From positions 869,440 through 933,439 of the forward strand of contig NZ_BMNE01000002.1 in assembly GCF_014646295.1 (NCBI RefSeq): 64,000 nt of DNA, in the 5' to 3' direction. Source of the DNA: Nocardia rhizosphaerihabitans. Lineage in GTDB: Bacteria; Actinomycetota; Actinomycetes; Mycobacteriales; Mycobacteriaceae. Shown here piece after piece: positions 40,721-49,734 of the stretch (position 1 is the stretch's first letter; each line of letters opens with the position of its first letter). Position numbers and translations under genes: made by a program. The notes below the pieces were generated by a model. The model saw nothing but the letters and a program-made list of their open reading frames with translations, was not told the origin of the DNA and did no database searches.

Positions 40721-41800
40721 TCAGACGTCGGTGGAGAAGCGGATACCGCCGTCGGGAATCTCCACGCCGGGCCACACCCGAGCGCCGCGCAGCAATTCGC
40801 AGCGCGCGCCGATATTGGCGCCGTCACCGATCACGCCGTCACGCACCAGCGCGCGCGGACCGATCCGGGCGCCGAAGCCGACGATGGAGCGTTCCACGGT
40901 CGCGCCCGCCTCGACGACCGCGCCGTCGAAGATGACCGCACCGTCCAGGCGCGCGCCCGCGCCGATCTCGGCGCCACGCCCGACCACGGTGCCGCCGATG
41001 AGCAGCGCGCCCGGCGCGACACCGGCACCGGGATGGACCAGCGACTCGCCACGCTGACCCGGCAGGGCGGGCGAGGGGGCGATGCCGCGGACCAGGTCGG
41101 CCGAGCCGCGCACGAAGTCCTCCGGGGTACCCATGTCACGCCAGTAGGAGGCGTCGACATGGCCCTGCACCCGGGCGCCCTCGGCCAGCAGCGCGGGGAA
41201 GACCTCGCGCTCGACCGAGACCGGACGACCGGTCGGGATCTTCTCGATGTACTCGCGGCGGAACACGTAGCAGCCCGCGTTGATCTGGTCGGTCGGCGGA
41301 TCCTGGGTCTTCTCCAGGAACGCGGTGACCCGGCCGTCGGCGTCGGTCGGCACGCAACCGAAGGCGCGCGGGTCGCTGACCCGGACCAGGTGCAGGGTGA
41401 CGTCGGCGTTGGTCGACTCGTGGGTGTCGAGGATCGCGCCCAGGTCGGTGCCGCCGAGGACGTCGCCGTTGAACACCATCACGTTGTCCGCGCGCAGCTT
41501 GGGCAGCACGTTGCGGATACCGCCGCCGGTGCCCAGCGGTTCGGTCTCGGTGACGTACTCGAGCTCGAGCCCCAGCTCGGAACCGTCACCGAAGTGCTCT
41601 TCGAACACCTCGGCCTTGAACGAGGTGCCCAGCACCACGTGGGTGATCCCGGCCTCGGCGATGCGGGCCAGCAGGTGGGTCAGGAACGGCAGCCCGGCCG
41701 TCGGCAGCATCGGCTTGGGCGCCGAGAGGGTGAGCGGACGCAGCCGCGTGCCCTGTCCGCCGACGAGGATGACCGCGTCGGTGCCTGAGTTGCCTGCCAT
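40721..41800 (-). CDS. manB: Mannose-1-phosphate guanylyltransferase (ManB/RmlA2-like)
   Basis: 359 residues, the same length as M. tuberculosis Rv3264c. Nucleotidyltransferase part: ILVGGQGTRLRPLTLSAPKPML (residues 11-32), FNGDVLGG metal site, LEKTQDPPTDQINAGCYVF. From about residue 255 there is a left-handed beta-helix with hexapeptide-like repeats (IGGTVVGRGAEIGAGARLDGAVIF). It makes GDP-mannose for mannans, LAM and PIMs. Third gene of rmlD-wbbL-manB, 35 bases after wbbL. The ATG is directly at the conserved start; longer frames run into wbbL. A strong terminator follows. Confidence 0.92.
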   Translation of the reverse strand: MAGNSGTDAVILVGGQGTRLRPLTLSAPKPMLPTAGLPFLTHLLARIAEAGITHVVLGTSFKAEVFEEHFGDGSELGLELEYVTETEPLGTGGGIRNVLPKLRADNVMVFNGDVLGGTDLGAILDTHESTNADVTLHLVRVSDPRAFGCVPTDADGRVTAFLEKTQDPPTDQINAGCYVFRREYIEKIPTGRPVSVEREVFPALLAEGARVQGHVDASYWRDMGTPEDFVRGSADLVRGIAPSPALPGQRGESLVHPGAGVAPGALLIGGTVVGRGAEIGAGARLDGAVIFDGAVVEAGATVERSIVGFGARIGPRALVRDGVIGDGANIGARCELLRGARVWPGVEIPDGGIRFSTDV

Positions 41801-41835
41801 CGAGTTTCCCCTGTTCACAGTGGACCGGTACCTGC

Positions 41836-42732
41836 TCAGGCGCCGGTTCGCGCTTTCTCGCGCAGCGCCGATCGAACCGCAATCCGGGAGCGAACCGCAA
41901 GTCCGGCGCGCAGCGCGCCCCGCAACGGCGCCTGCCACCAGTGTGGATGCCGGTCGGCCTGGAAGCGGTAGGCGCTGGCGTGGTGGGCGGGCAGCATCAG
42001 CTCGGGATGCTTGCCCGCGGCGTGGCCCTTCGCGTGGGTGACCTCGGCGTCGGGGACGAACACGTTGTGCCAGCCGGCCTTGCCCATGCGGTCGCCGAAG
42101 TCGACGTCCTCCATGTACATGAAGTAGCGCGAGTCGAAGCCGTCGATGGTGTCGAACGCGGCCCGGCGCACCAGCAGGCACGAGCCCGACAGCCAGCCGA
42201 CCACCCGCTCGGAGATCTCCTCGTTCTCCTGGCGGTAGCGCACCGACCAGGGGTTCTTCGGCCAGATCGTGCCGAGGATCGCGTGGCCGGCACCGTCGGC
42301 GAGGCCGGGGACGCGGCGCGCGGACGGGTAGACGCTGCCGTCGGGCTCACGGACCATCGGCCCGAACGCGCCGGCGCGCGGCCAGCGCTCGGCGGCCTCG
42401 AGCATCTTGTCGATGGAGTCGACGCCCCAGCGGATGTCCGGGTTGGCCAGGATCACGAATTCGATCGACGGGTCGATCTCGGCGACGGCCCGGTTGATGG
42501 CGCCGCCGTAGCCGATGTTGCCGCCGGTCCGCAGCAGTCGCACGTGCGAATTGGCCTCGGCGACGAGCTCGGGCACGCCGTCGGTCGAGCCGTTGTCGGC
42601 CAGGATCACCTGCGGCTTCTCGCTGGTGGCATCGGCCAGAGTGGTGATGAAGTGCTCGAGGTGCTCGCCCGGTGAATAAGTCACCGTGACGACGGCAAGG
42701 CCCGCAGGGGCCGCGGAATCGGCTGCGTTCAC
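41836..42732 (-). CDS. wbbL: Rhamnosyltransferase WbbL
   Basis: 298 residues (mycobacterial WbbL is 301). GT-A family 2 fold: VVTVTYSPGEHL, LADNGSTDGVPEL, FVILANPDIRWG with the DxD-like NPD, and GSCLLVRRAAFDTIDGFDSRYFMYMEDVDFGDRMG typical of rhamnosyltransferases. It adds rhamnose from dTDP-rhamnose to GlcNAc-PP-decaprenol to make the linker joining arabinogalactan to peptidoglycan, an essential step in mycolata. GTG start at 42732, 11 bases after the rmlD stop. Acts at the inner face of the membrane. Confidence 0.92.
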   Translation of the reverse strand: MNAADSAAPAGLAVVTVTYSPGEHLEHFITTLADATSEKPQVILADNGSTDGVPELVAEANSHVRLLRTGGNIGYGGAINRAVAEIDPSIEFVILANPDIRWGVDSIDKMLEAAERWPRAGAFGPMVREPDGSVYPSARRVPGLADGAGHAILGTIWPKNPWSVRYRQENEEISERVVGWLSGSCLLVRRAAFDTIDGFDSRYFMYMEDVDFGDRMGKAGWHNVFVPDAEVTHAKGHAAGKHPELMLPAHHASAYRFQADRHPHWWQAPLRGALRAGLAVRSRIAVRSALREKARTGA

Positions 42733-42743
42733 GACTGCGCAGC

Positions 42744-43595
42744 CTAGTCGGACACGCGCTGTAGTGCGTCGGCTAGTGCGGAACGCCAAGGCCGCAGCGG
42801 GGCGAGGCCCGCCGCGTTCCACGCCGCGGGGGACAGCACCGAATAGGGCGGGCGCGGTGCGGGTCTGGGGAAGGCGCTGGAATCACACGGCAGCACCCGG
42901 GCCGGATCGGCGCCGAGCTCGGTGAAAACGGCAACGGCCAGGTCGAACCAGGTGGCGGTGCCGGAATTGGTGGCGTGCAACACCCGGGGTGCGTCGGGGC
43001 GGGTGCTCAGCTCGAGCAGCGCGGCGGCCAGGTCGGCGGCGCTGGTGGGGGAGCCGACCTGGTCGTCGACGACGGTGACGGTGTCGCGTTCGGCTTCCAG
43101 CCTGCGCATCGTCGCGACGAAATCCCCCTCGACACCGGAGTACACCCAGGCGGTGCGCACGACCTGGGCGCCGAGCTCGAGCACGGCCTGCTCACCCGCC
43201 AGCTTCGACTGGCCGTAGACCGTCGCGGGACCGGTGGGGTCGCCGGGTTCGTAAGGAGTGTCGGCGGTGCCGGGGAAGACATAGTCGGTGGACACGTGGA
43301 TCAGCCGGGCGCCCGCCGCGGCGCAGGCGGCGGCCAAGACGGCGGGTCCGGTGGCATTGGCGGCGAAGGCGGCGTCGCGGTCGGACTCGGCGTCGTCGAC
43401 GGCGGTGTAGGCCGCGCAGTTGATCAGCACCGCGCCCGGGGTGATGACCGCGTCGACGGCGGCGCGGTCGGTGATGTCGAGTTCGGCCCGGCCGTAGCCC
43501 GCGGCATCGGGGGCGAGCCGCAGGATCTCTCGCCCCAGTAGCCCGCGCGCTCCGGTTACGATCAGGCGAGCGGGGGCGGGGAAATCGGTGTGCAC
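42744..43595 (-). CDS. rmlD: dTDP-4-dehydrorhamnose reductase RmlD
   Basis: 283 residues, NAD(P)-dependent short-chain reductase. ARLIVTGARGLLGREI is the nucleotide-binding glycine motif, INCAAYTAVDDAE, HVSTDYVF and the catalytic Tyr-Lys in VYGQSKLAGEQ are intact. It makes dTDP-L-rhamnose, the donor for WbbL in the same operon. GTG at 43595 is chosen because the Rossmann strand begins a few residues later; longer frames are Arg/Pro-rich. Divergent from the LCP gene. Confidence 0.92.
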   Translation of the reverse strand: MHTDFPAPARLIVTGARGLLGREILRLAPDAAGYGRAELDITDRAAVDAVITPGAVLINCAAYTAVDDAESDRDAAFAANATGPAVLAAACAAAGARLIHVSTDYVFPGTADTPYEPGDPTGPATVYGQSKLAGEQAVLELGAQVVRTAWVYSGVEGDFVATMRRLEAERDTVTVVDDQVGSPTSAADLAAALLELSTRPDAPRVLHATNSGTATWFDLAVAVFTELGADPARVLPCDSSAFPRPAPRPPYSVLSPAAWNAAGLAPLRPWRSALADALQRVSD

Positions 43596-43759
43596 GCGGC
43601 CAGTCTGGCACGCCGTGACACCTGCGGTTCGGCGCGACTGTGGTAACTGTTGGTTAGCCTGTGATGGCCGGTTGCGGCGGACGAGCCCAGGTGTACGAGA
43701 TGGCGGGGTTGCCGGGGGGATTCGGAGCCGGGCGCGGAGTTCGTCGAGAGGATGCACGA

Positions 43760-45241
43760 GTGCGAGAGTCGACACGACCACCCACGGTCGCCACGCAGAC
43801 CGGTGCGGTCGGCCCGGCGCAGGTGATGGTGGCGATCGCGGCGGTCCTGGTACTTGCCCTCACCGGCTTCGCGTGGCGCAGCGTCGACAATCTCATCGCC
43901 AATATCGACCGCATCGGCGGGCTCGGCCTCGGCGGCGGCCGCGACGGCGCGGTCGACATCCTGCTCGTCGGCGTCGACAGCCGCACCGACGCCCACGGCA
44001 ACCCGCTGACCTCCGCCGAGCGCGCGATGCTGCACGCAGGCGACGAGGTGGGCACCAACACCGACACCATCGTGCTGGTCCGTGTCCCCAACGACGGCCG
44101 CTCGGCCACCGCGATCTCGATCCCGCGCGACTCCTACGTCGACATTCCCGGCCAGGGCAAAGGCAAGATCAACTCCGCCTACGGCGCCACCAAGGAGACC
44201 GAACGCGCGAAGCTGCTGGCCAAGGGCGGTTCCGACGCCGACGCCGAACGGGATTCGACGAAGGCGGGCAGGCAGGCGCTGATCAAGTCGGTGGCCTCGC
44301 TCACCGGCATCACCGTCGACCACTACGCCGAGGTGAGTCTGCTGGGCTTCGTGCTGCTCACCGATGCCGTCGGCGGTGTGGAGGTGTGCCTGAACAACGC
44401 GGTCGACGAATGGATGTCGGGCGCCGACTTCCCGGCCGGGCCGCAGCGTCTCGACGGCGGGCAGGCACTGAGCTTCGTGCGTCAGCGTCACGGGTTGCCG
44501 CGTGGTGACATCGACCGGATCGTGCGTCAGCAGGTGTTCATGGCCCAGCTGGTCGGGCAGCTGCTCAACGCCAAGGTCCTGGCGAATCCGGGCAAGCTCG
44601 GCGAGATCAGCGAGGCGGTCGGCCGGACCGTCGTGCTCGACGAGGACTGGGACGTGCTGGCCTTCCTGCAGCAGCTCAAGGACTTGTCCGGCGGCAAGGT
44701 GGAATTCGAGACCATCCCGGTCGCCGACCTCAACAGCATGACCTCGGCGGGCGAATCGGTCGTCCGGGTCGAGCCGAAGGCGGTGCAGGATTACGTCGCC
44801 GGGCTCGTCGGCGAGGAGAAGCGGGCCGACGACAAGCCCGAGGTCGACCCGTCGACGGTGTCGGTGAGCGTGTTCAACGCGGGCGGCACCGCCGGGCTCG
44901 CCGCCAAGGTGTCGACGGCGTTGACAGGCAAGGGTTTCCGCGAAGGTCTGGTGGGCAATTACACAGGTGGCAGCGTCAGTTCGAGCCGGGTGCTCGCCGC
45001 CGACGCCGAGAACCCGAAGGCCGCTGCGGTGGCCGAGGCACTCGGCGGTCTCACCGTGGTCGCGGATCCGTCACTGTCGGCGGATACCGTGAGCGTGGTG
45101 CTGGCGAGCGACTATTCTGGTCCGGGCTCGGCCGCGGCAGGCATGTTCGATTTCGACGGAACATCCTCGGCGACCGCGACGCCAGTACCGCCAGCCCCGC
45201 CTATCGATGCAGGCCAGAACGGACCGAAATGCGTGAACTGA
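43760..45241 (+). CDS. LytR-CpsA-Psr (LCP) family cell-wall ligase
   Basis: 493 residues from the GTG at 43760, preceded by GAGAGGA 7 bases upstream; in-frame starts at 43664 and 43700 exist and would lengthen the N-terminus by up to 32 residues. One membrane helix (about 20-40, VMVAIAAVLVLALTGFAW) then the extracellular LCP domain: DILLVGVDSRTD, IPRDSYVDIPGQGKGKINSAYG, VRQRHGLPRGDIDRIVRQQ. A LytR_C domain (VSVFNAGGTAGLAAKVS) follows. LCP enzymes transfer arabinogalactan to peptidoglycan; position next to rmlD/wbbL matches M. tuberculosis Rv3267 (Lcp1). Followed by the TIGR03089 gene after 3 bases. Confidence 0.92.
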   Translation: MRESTRPPTVATQTGAVGPAQVMVAIAAVLVLALTGFAWRSVDNLIANIDRIGGLGLGGGRDGAVDILLVGVDSRTDAHGNPLTSAERAMLHAGDEVGTNTDTIVLVRVPNDGRSATAISIPRDSYVDIPGQGKGKINSAYGATKETERAKLLAKGGSDADAERDSTKAGRQALIKSVASLTGITVDHYAEVSLLGFVLLTDAVGGVEVCLNNAVDEWMSGADFPAGPQRLDGGQALSFVRQRHGLPRGDIDRIVRQQVFMAQLVGQLLNAKVLANPGKLGEISEAVGRTVVLDEDWDVLAFLQQLKDLSGGKVEFETIPVADLNSMTSAGESVVRVEPKAVQDYVAGLVGEEKRADDKPEVDPSTVSVSVFNAGGTAGLAAKVSTALTGKGFREGLVGNYTGGSVSSSRVLAADAENPKAAAVAEALGGLTVVADPSLSADTVSVVLASDYSGPGSAAAGMFDFDGTSSATATPVPPAPPIDAGQNGPKCVN

Positions 45242-45244
45242 CCC

Positions 45245-45958
45245 ATGGTTGAGCCGAACTCGACCCTCACCGACGCCCTCCTCGACCCGATTCTCGAACG
45301 CGACCCCGCCGGTCCCCGTGTCACCTGGTACGACGACTCCACCGGCGCCCGCATCGAACTGTCCGGCCTGACGCTGGCCAACTGGGCCGCCAAGACGGCC
45401 AACCTGATCCGTGACGAGTTCGCGCTCAGCCCCGGCGCCAGGGTCGCGGTGCTGCTGCCCGCGCACTGGCAGACCGCCGCGGTGCTGCTCGGCTGCTGGT
45501 GGGCGGGCACGGAAGTGGTGCTCACTCCCGATCCCGACGCCGACCTCGCGCTGGTCACCCCCGACCGGCTCGACGACGCCGACGGTGTCGGCGAGGTGGC
45601 GGTGCTGTCGCTGGACGCCATGGGCACGCCCGTGCGTGACCTGCCGGTCGGCGTGACCGATTTCGCGACCGCGGTGCGCGTGCACGGCGACCAGTTCCTG
45701 CCCGGGGGATTCCGGGCCGCGCTCGACGGGCTCTCGGTCGGCGAGGTGCTCGCGGAGGCGCGAAAGTCTGCCGCGCTGCAGGACATCTCCGCAGGTGACC
45801 GGGTGCTGTCGAGCTCGCCGTGGGAGACCGTTCAGGAACTGATCGACGGGTACATCGCGGTCTTGTTCGCCGGTGCCTCGCTGGTGCAGGTCGTCAATCC
45901 CGATCCGGCCGCCGTCGAGCATCGGGCCGCCACCGAGCGGGTGACGGTTCGCCGCTGA
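45245..45958 (+). CDS. TIGR03089-family protein
   Basis: 237 residues. The N-terminal half resembles the beginning of adenylate-forming (AMP-binding) enzymes: TWYDDSTGARIELSGLTLANWAAKTANLI and ARVAVLLPAHWQTAAVLLGCWWAG, but the ATP-binding and catalytic core is missing. This is the actinobacterial TIGR03089 family, found next to the LCP gene (Rv3268 position). Function unknown. ATG start, same operon as the LCP gene. Confidence 0.88.
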   Translation: MVEPNSTLTDALLDPILERDPAGPRVTWYDDSTGARIELSGLTLANWAAKTANLIRDEFALSPGARVAVLLPAHWQTAAVLLGCWWAGTEVVLTPDPDADLALVTPDRLDDADGVGEVAVLSLDAMGTPVRDLPVGVTDFATAVRVHGDQFLPGGFRAALDGLSVGEVLAEARKSAALQDISAGDRVLSSSPWETVQELIDGYIAVLFAGASLVQVVNPDPAAVEHRAATERVTVRR

Positions 45959-46000
45959 CCCCCGCGGGTCTCCTACCCAGGTATAGGTCGATCTCCGACT

Positions 46001-46012
46001 GGAACACGTTCC
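46001..46012. promoter_or_regulatory. KstR-like palindrome upstream of cytochrome P450 gene
   Basis: GGAAC-AC-GTTCC, containing the GAACnnGTTC core of the KstR operator (TnGAACnnGTTCnA) but with different outer bases. It lies 60 bases before the P450 start, between it and the TIGR03089 stop. Confidence 0.45.
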
Positions 46013-46071
46013 GCACGGTCCGGAAATTTCGTACCGTGGAGGAAACCTTCGGCAGAGCGGCAGGGGTGGCG

Positions 46072-47400
46072 ATGATTGCGCAGTACTGGTTGCGGTGGTC
46101 GGCCGAGCACGGAGCGCCGCGGGCGATCCTGCGCTGGCAGGTCCGGCGGGGTGACCCGTTCGCCATCCTGCTCAGCGGACAGCGCGGCCTGCACGACCCC
46201 TACCCCCTGATCGACGAACTCCGCGAGCCAGGCGGACTGCTCCGGACGCCGCTGTCCTACGCCGCGTTCGACCACCCGCAGGTGCGGGCCATCCTGCGCG
46301 ACAGCCGATTCGGTGTGCGGCAGGCGCTCGGCGGCGAGCTGCCCGGACCGTGGCGCAAGCTCGCCGAGCGGGTGACGGTGCCGCCCAATCCGGTCGAGCC
46401 GCCGTCGATGCTGGTCCTCGATCCGCCCGAGCACACCAGGATGCGCAAGCCGGTGTCCTCGGCGTTCACCCCGCGCGCCATCGCCCGGCTGCGTGATCGG
46501 GTGGAGGTGGTCACCGCCGAACTGCTGGACGCGATGCCCGCGCACGGGTCGGTCGACCTGATCACCGATTTCGCGGCCAGGGTGCCGATCGCCATCATCG
46601 CCGAGATGCTCGGCTTCCCCGCGTCCGACCGGGAACTGTTCCTGCGCTGGGGTGACCAGGTGACGCCGCTGCTCGACATCGGCACCTCGTGGCGGTCCTA
46701 CCGTGGCGCGATGGTCGCGATCGAGTCGATGGACGAGTACCTGGCCGCGCACATCGCGAAACTGCGCCGCGAACCCGGCGAGGACATCCTGTCGACCCTG
46801 GTGAGCTCGGGTGATCTCGATCTGCGCGAGCTGCAGGCCGGTTCGAGCCTGCTGATGGGCGCGGGTTTCGAGACGACGGTCAACCTGATCGGCAATGCGA
46901 TCGCGGCGCTGTCGGCCAATCCGGATCAGCTCGCGATCGCCCAGGCCGATCCCGACCGCTGGTCCGATGTGGTGGAGGAGACCCTGCGCTTCGATCCGCC
47001 GGTGCAGACCACCGCGCGTCAGGCGCTCGAGGATGTCGAGATCGACGGCGTCACGGTCCGCGAGGGCGGCACCGTCATCCTGTCGCTGGCAGGCGCCAAC
47101 CGCGACCCCGCGGTCTTCTCCGACCCGCACCGCTTCGACATCGACCGCCCGAACCTGCGCGAACACGTGGCCTTCAGCAGCGGCATCCACGCCTGCCTCG
47201 GCGCGAGCCTGGCCCGCATGGAAGCCGTCCACGCCCTGCGCGCCCTTTACACCCGCTACCCCGACCTGCGCCTGCGCGAGGCGCCGACCCGCCGAAACCT
47301 GTTCACCCTGCACGGTTTCGAGCACATGCCGGTCGACCTGGGCCCGGTCGCCCGCACCCCGTCCCCCGACGGGTTGACAGGCGCCGCCCTCACATCCTGA
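46072..47400 (+). CDS. Cytochrome P450
   Basis: 442 residues. I-helix AGFETT (264-269), ExxR E303-R306, and heme-binding FSSGIHACLG with C375 as thiolate ligand are all intact. N-terminal region is short without a membrane anchor, as for soluble bacterial P450s. Residues 112-135 (SMLVLDPPEHTRMRKPVSSAFTP) carry the C-helix arginines. The ATG has AGGGG five to six bases before it; a GTG at 46036 is in frame but less supported. No ferredoxin or reductase gene is adjacent. A KstR-like palindrome lies upstream. It converges on the response regulator with a 6-base gap. Likely a lipid or steroid hydroxylase; substrate unknown. Confidence 0.9.
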   Translation: MIAQYWLRWSAEHGAPRAILRWQVRRGDPFAILLSGQRGLHDPYPLIDELREPGGLLRTPLSYAAFDHPQVRAILRDSRFGVRQALGGELPGPWRKLAERVTVPPNPVEPPSMLVLDPPEHTRMRKPVSSAFTPRAIARLRDRVEVVTAELLDAMPAHGSVDLITDFAARVPIAIIAEMLGFPASDRELFLRWGDQVTPLLDIGTSWRSYRGAMVAIESMDEYLAAHIAKLRREPGEDILSTLVSSGDLDLRELQAGSSLLMGAGFETTVNLIGNAIAALSANPDQLAIAQADPDRWSDVVEETLRFDPPVQTTARQALEDVEIDGVTVREGGTVILSLAGANRDPAVFSDPHRFDIDRPNLREHVAFSSGIHACLGASLARMEAVHALRALYTRYPDLRLREAPTRRNLFTLHGFEHMPVDLGPVARTPSPDGLTGAALTS

Positions 47401-47406
47401 CCCCGG

Positions 47407-48105
47407 CTACGCGCCCGCGCGCCAGCGGTAGCGGGTTTTGGGGCGGCCCGCGCGGCCGTAATCGGCTCGGCGCTCGGCCAGTCCGTCGTCGGCGAGTTTT
47501 TCCAGGTAGCGCCAGGCGGTGATGCGGGAGACGCCGACGGCGGCCGCCGCGTCGGTCGCGGTGATGCCTGCTTCGGCCGAGCGCACGGCGCGCGACACCT
47601 CCTCGAGGGTGTGCTGCACCACGCCTTTCGGTGCGCCGGCGCGCTGGTCGGCGGTGCGTAGCGCACCGAGGGCGCGGTCGATGTCGTACTGCGACAGGGC
47701 CGCCTCGCCCGCGGGCAGTGCGGTGTCGAAATCGCGGTAGCGCTCCAGCTTTTCGCGGAACGCGGCGAAGGTGAAGGGCTTGAGCAGGTAGAGCACCACG
47801 CCGTGGGCGACGGCGCTGCGCACCATGTTCAGCTCGCGGGCGGAGGTGATAGCGATGACGTCGGGCCGCGGTTCGAGGCTGTTGAGCGCCGCGGCGACCT
47901 CGAGTCCGCTGATGTCGGGAAGGCCGATGTCCATCAACACCAGATGGAACGGCCGGCCGTCGGCGATCGCCTCGGCGGCCAGGCCGAGCGCGTCGCGACC
48001 GGTGTGCGCGACGCCGCCGGTGACGAATCCGTCGAGCCGCTCGAGATAGGCCCGGTGTGCCTGGGCGATCAGCGGTTCGTCCTCGACGATCAGGACGCGG
48101 ATCAT
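47407..48105 (-). CDS. CitB/DcuR-type response regulator
   Basis: 232 residues. Receiver domain: acidic pocket E8-D9-E10, phospho-acceptor D59 in VLMDIGLPD, switch in AITSAREL and lysine in LLKPFTFA. C-terminal HTH (EAGITATDAAAAVGVSRITAWRYLEKLADDG) is of the CitB/DcuR type. It is coupled by an ATGA overlap to the sensor kinase gene. Probably activates the divergent C4-dicarboxylate transporter dctA when its kinase senses substrate. Cytosolic. Confidence 0.9.
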   Translation of the reverse strand: MIRVLIVEDEPLIAQAHRAYLERLDGFVTGGVAHTGRDALGLAAEAIADGRPFHLVLMDIGLPDISGLEVAAALNSLEPRPDVIAITSARELNMVRSAVAHGVVLYLLKPFTFAAFREKLERYRDFDTALPAGEAALSQYDIDRALGALRTADQRAGAPKGVVQHTLEEVSRAVRSAEAGITATDAAAAVGVSRITAWRYLEKLADDGLAERRADYGRAGRPKTRYRWRAGA

Positions 48106-49655
48106 TGTTTCTCCCTCAGCGGAATGCGAACGATGACCGCGCTGTGTGGTGCGGCCGTGGTGGTGATGGCGCCGCCGTGCCGATCGACGAGGCGGTGCAC
48201 GAGTGCCAAGCCGAGTCCGGCGTGGTCGGATTTGGTGGTGTAGCCGCGTTCGGCGGCGCGCACGAACATCTGTGCCGACATGCCAGGCCCGCTGTCGGCG
48301 ACCCGCACCAGCAGTTCGCCGTCGCGGTGGCACACCGACACCTCCACCCGCTTGTCGACGGTGCCCGCGGCGGCATCGATCGCGTTGTCGACCAGATTGC
48401 CGACCAGCGTGACGGCCTCGTGTGCCGACAGCGGGTCGGTGGAGTCCAGCGCGGTGTCCTCGCTGATGGACAGGCTCACCCCGCGTTCGGCCGCCTGATC
48501 GACCTTGCCCAGCAGCAGCGCGGCCAGCGCCGCGTCACCGACGGCCGACAGCAGCCGGTCGATGAGGACCTGCGAGAGTTGCAGTTCCGCGGTGGCGAAG
48601 GCGACGGCCTCGTCCGGACGGCCCAGCTCGACCATCGTGACGACGGTGTGCAGCCGGTTCGCCGCCTCGTGCGCCTGCGCGCGCAGCGACTCGGCGAAAC
48701 CGCGCACCGAGTCGAGTTCGCCGAGGACCGCGCGCAGTTCGGTCTGGTCGCGGATGGTGAGCACGGTGCCGATCGGGCGGCCCTCCCAGCTGACCACGTC
48801 CTGGTTGACCAGCAGCACCCGATCGGTGGTCACGTGCGTCTCGTCGCGCACGACGCCCCAGCGCATCTGCCGCAGCGAGGTCGGCAGGTCGCTGCGATGC
48901 ACCGGCCCGTCGGGCAGGTCGAGCAGCGTGCGCGCCTGATCGTTGACCACCTCGGCGGGTCCCGGGCTCGCCCCGAACACCACCAGGCCCTCGTGCACGG
49001 AATGCAGCACCGCGTCGTGGTGTTCGTAGAGCGCGCGCAGCTCGTCGGGCGCAAGGCCGTGGGTCTGGCGGCGCAGCCTGCGGCTGATCAGGAACGACGA
49101 CAGCGCGGCCAGCGCAAGGCCCGCCGCCGAGACACTCAGGATCACCGGCACCTGCGACGCGACCTGGGTGCCGATCCTGGCGCGGGTGACCCCCGCCGAG
49201 ACCAGCGCGACCACCCGGCCGCTGTCGTAGACCGGGGTGACCGCGCGGATCGACGGTCCGAGCGTGCCGGTGAAAGTCTCGGTGAAGGTCTGCCCGGCCA
49301 GCGCGGCGTCGATGCTGCCGGTGAACGGCTTGCCGATCAGCGCGGGATTGGTGTGGGTGTAGCGGGTGCGGTCCGGAGCCATCACGACGATGAAGTCCAT
49401 GCCGGTGTCGGCGCGGATGCGCTCGGTGGTCGGTTGCAGCAGCCCGCTGGGGTAGGGGGAGTTCACCGCTGCCAGCGTCGACGGCGCGCGCGCCACGGAG
49501 ACCGCCACGTCGCGGACCTGCAGTTCGGTGGCCACATCGTGGTCGTGACGGGCGTCGAAGACGGCCAGGATGGCCCCGGTGCCGATCATCAGCGCCAGCA
49601 CCACCAGCTGCCAGACGAAGGCCTGCCCGGCGAGCGACAGCCGCACTCGTCGCAT
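48102..49655 (-). CDS. CitA/DcuS-type sensor histidine kinase
   Basis: 517 residues. TM1 (14-33), extracellular PAS-like sensor (about 40-165, with TERIRADTGMDFIVVM and RYTHTNPALIGKPF), TM2 (about 168-191), cytoplasmic PAS (HEGLVVFG..., IRDQTELRAVL) and a SpoOB-like dimerisation helix with H329 in LRAQAHEAANRLHT. ATPase part: LVGNLVDNAIDAA (N box), VADSGPGMS (G1), HAGLGLALVHRLVDRHGG (G2). These CitA/DcuS kinases sense citrate or C4-dicarboxylates through the extracellular PAS. The ATG at 49655 has GGAGGG upstream. The stop overlaps the regulator start; the transporter dctA is divergent. Confidence 0.9.
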   Translation of the reverse strand: MRRVRLSLAGQAFVWQLVVLALMIGTGAILAVFDARHDHDVATELQVRDVAVSVARAPSTLAAVNSPYPSGLLQPTTERIRADTGMDFIVVMAPDRTRYTHTNPALIGKPFTGSIDAALAGQTFTETFTGTLGPSIRAVTPVYDSGRVVALVSAGVTRARIGTQVASQVPVILSVSAAGLALAALSSFLISRRLRRQTHGLAPDELRALYEHHDAVLHSVHEGLVVFGASPGPAEVVNDQARTLLDLPDGPVHRSDLPTSLRQMRWGVVRDETHVTTDRVLLVNQDVVSWEGRPIGTVLTIRDQTELRAVLGELDSVRGFAESLRAQAHEAANRLHTVVTMVELGRPDEAVAFATAELQLSQVLIDRLLSAVGDAALAALLLGKVDQAAERGVSLSISEDTALDSTDPLSAHEAVTLVGNLVDNAIDAAAGTVDKRVEVSVCHRDGELLVRVADSGPGMSAQMFVRAAERGYTTKSDHAGLGLALVHRLVDRHGGAITTTAAPHSAVIVRIPLREKQ

Positions 49656-49695
49656 CCCTGACCCTCCGACCTCGTCTTGAACGTTATGCACCAAA

Positions 49696-49711
49696 TGTGA
49701 TGGGTATCACA
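49696..49711. promoter_or_regulatory. CRP/GlxR-type binding site between citAB and dctA
   Basis: TGTGA-TGGGTA-TCACA, an exact match to the CRP consensus TGTGA-N6-TCACA. It lies 24 bases before the dctA ATG and 41 bases from the kinase start, so a cAMP-type regulator could control both. Confidence 0.6.
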
Positions 49712-49734
49712 GCGGTTGCGCATGCTTGGGCGCC

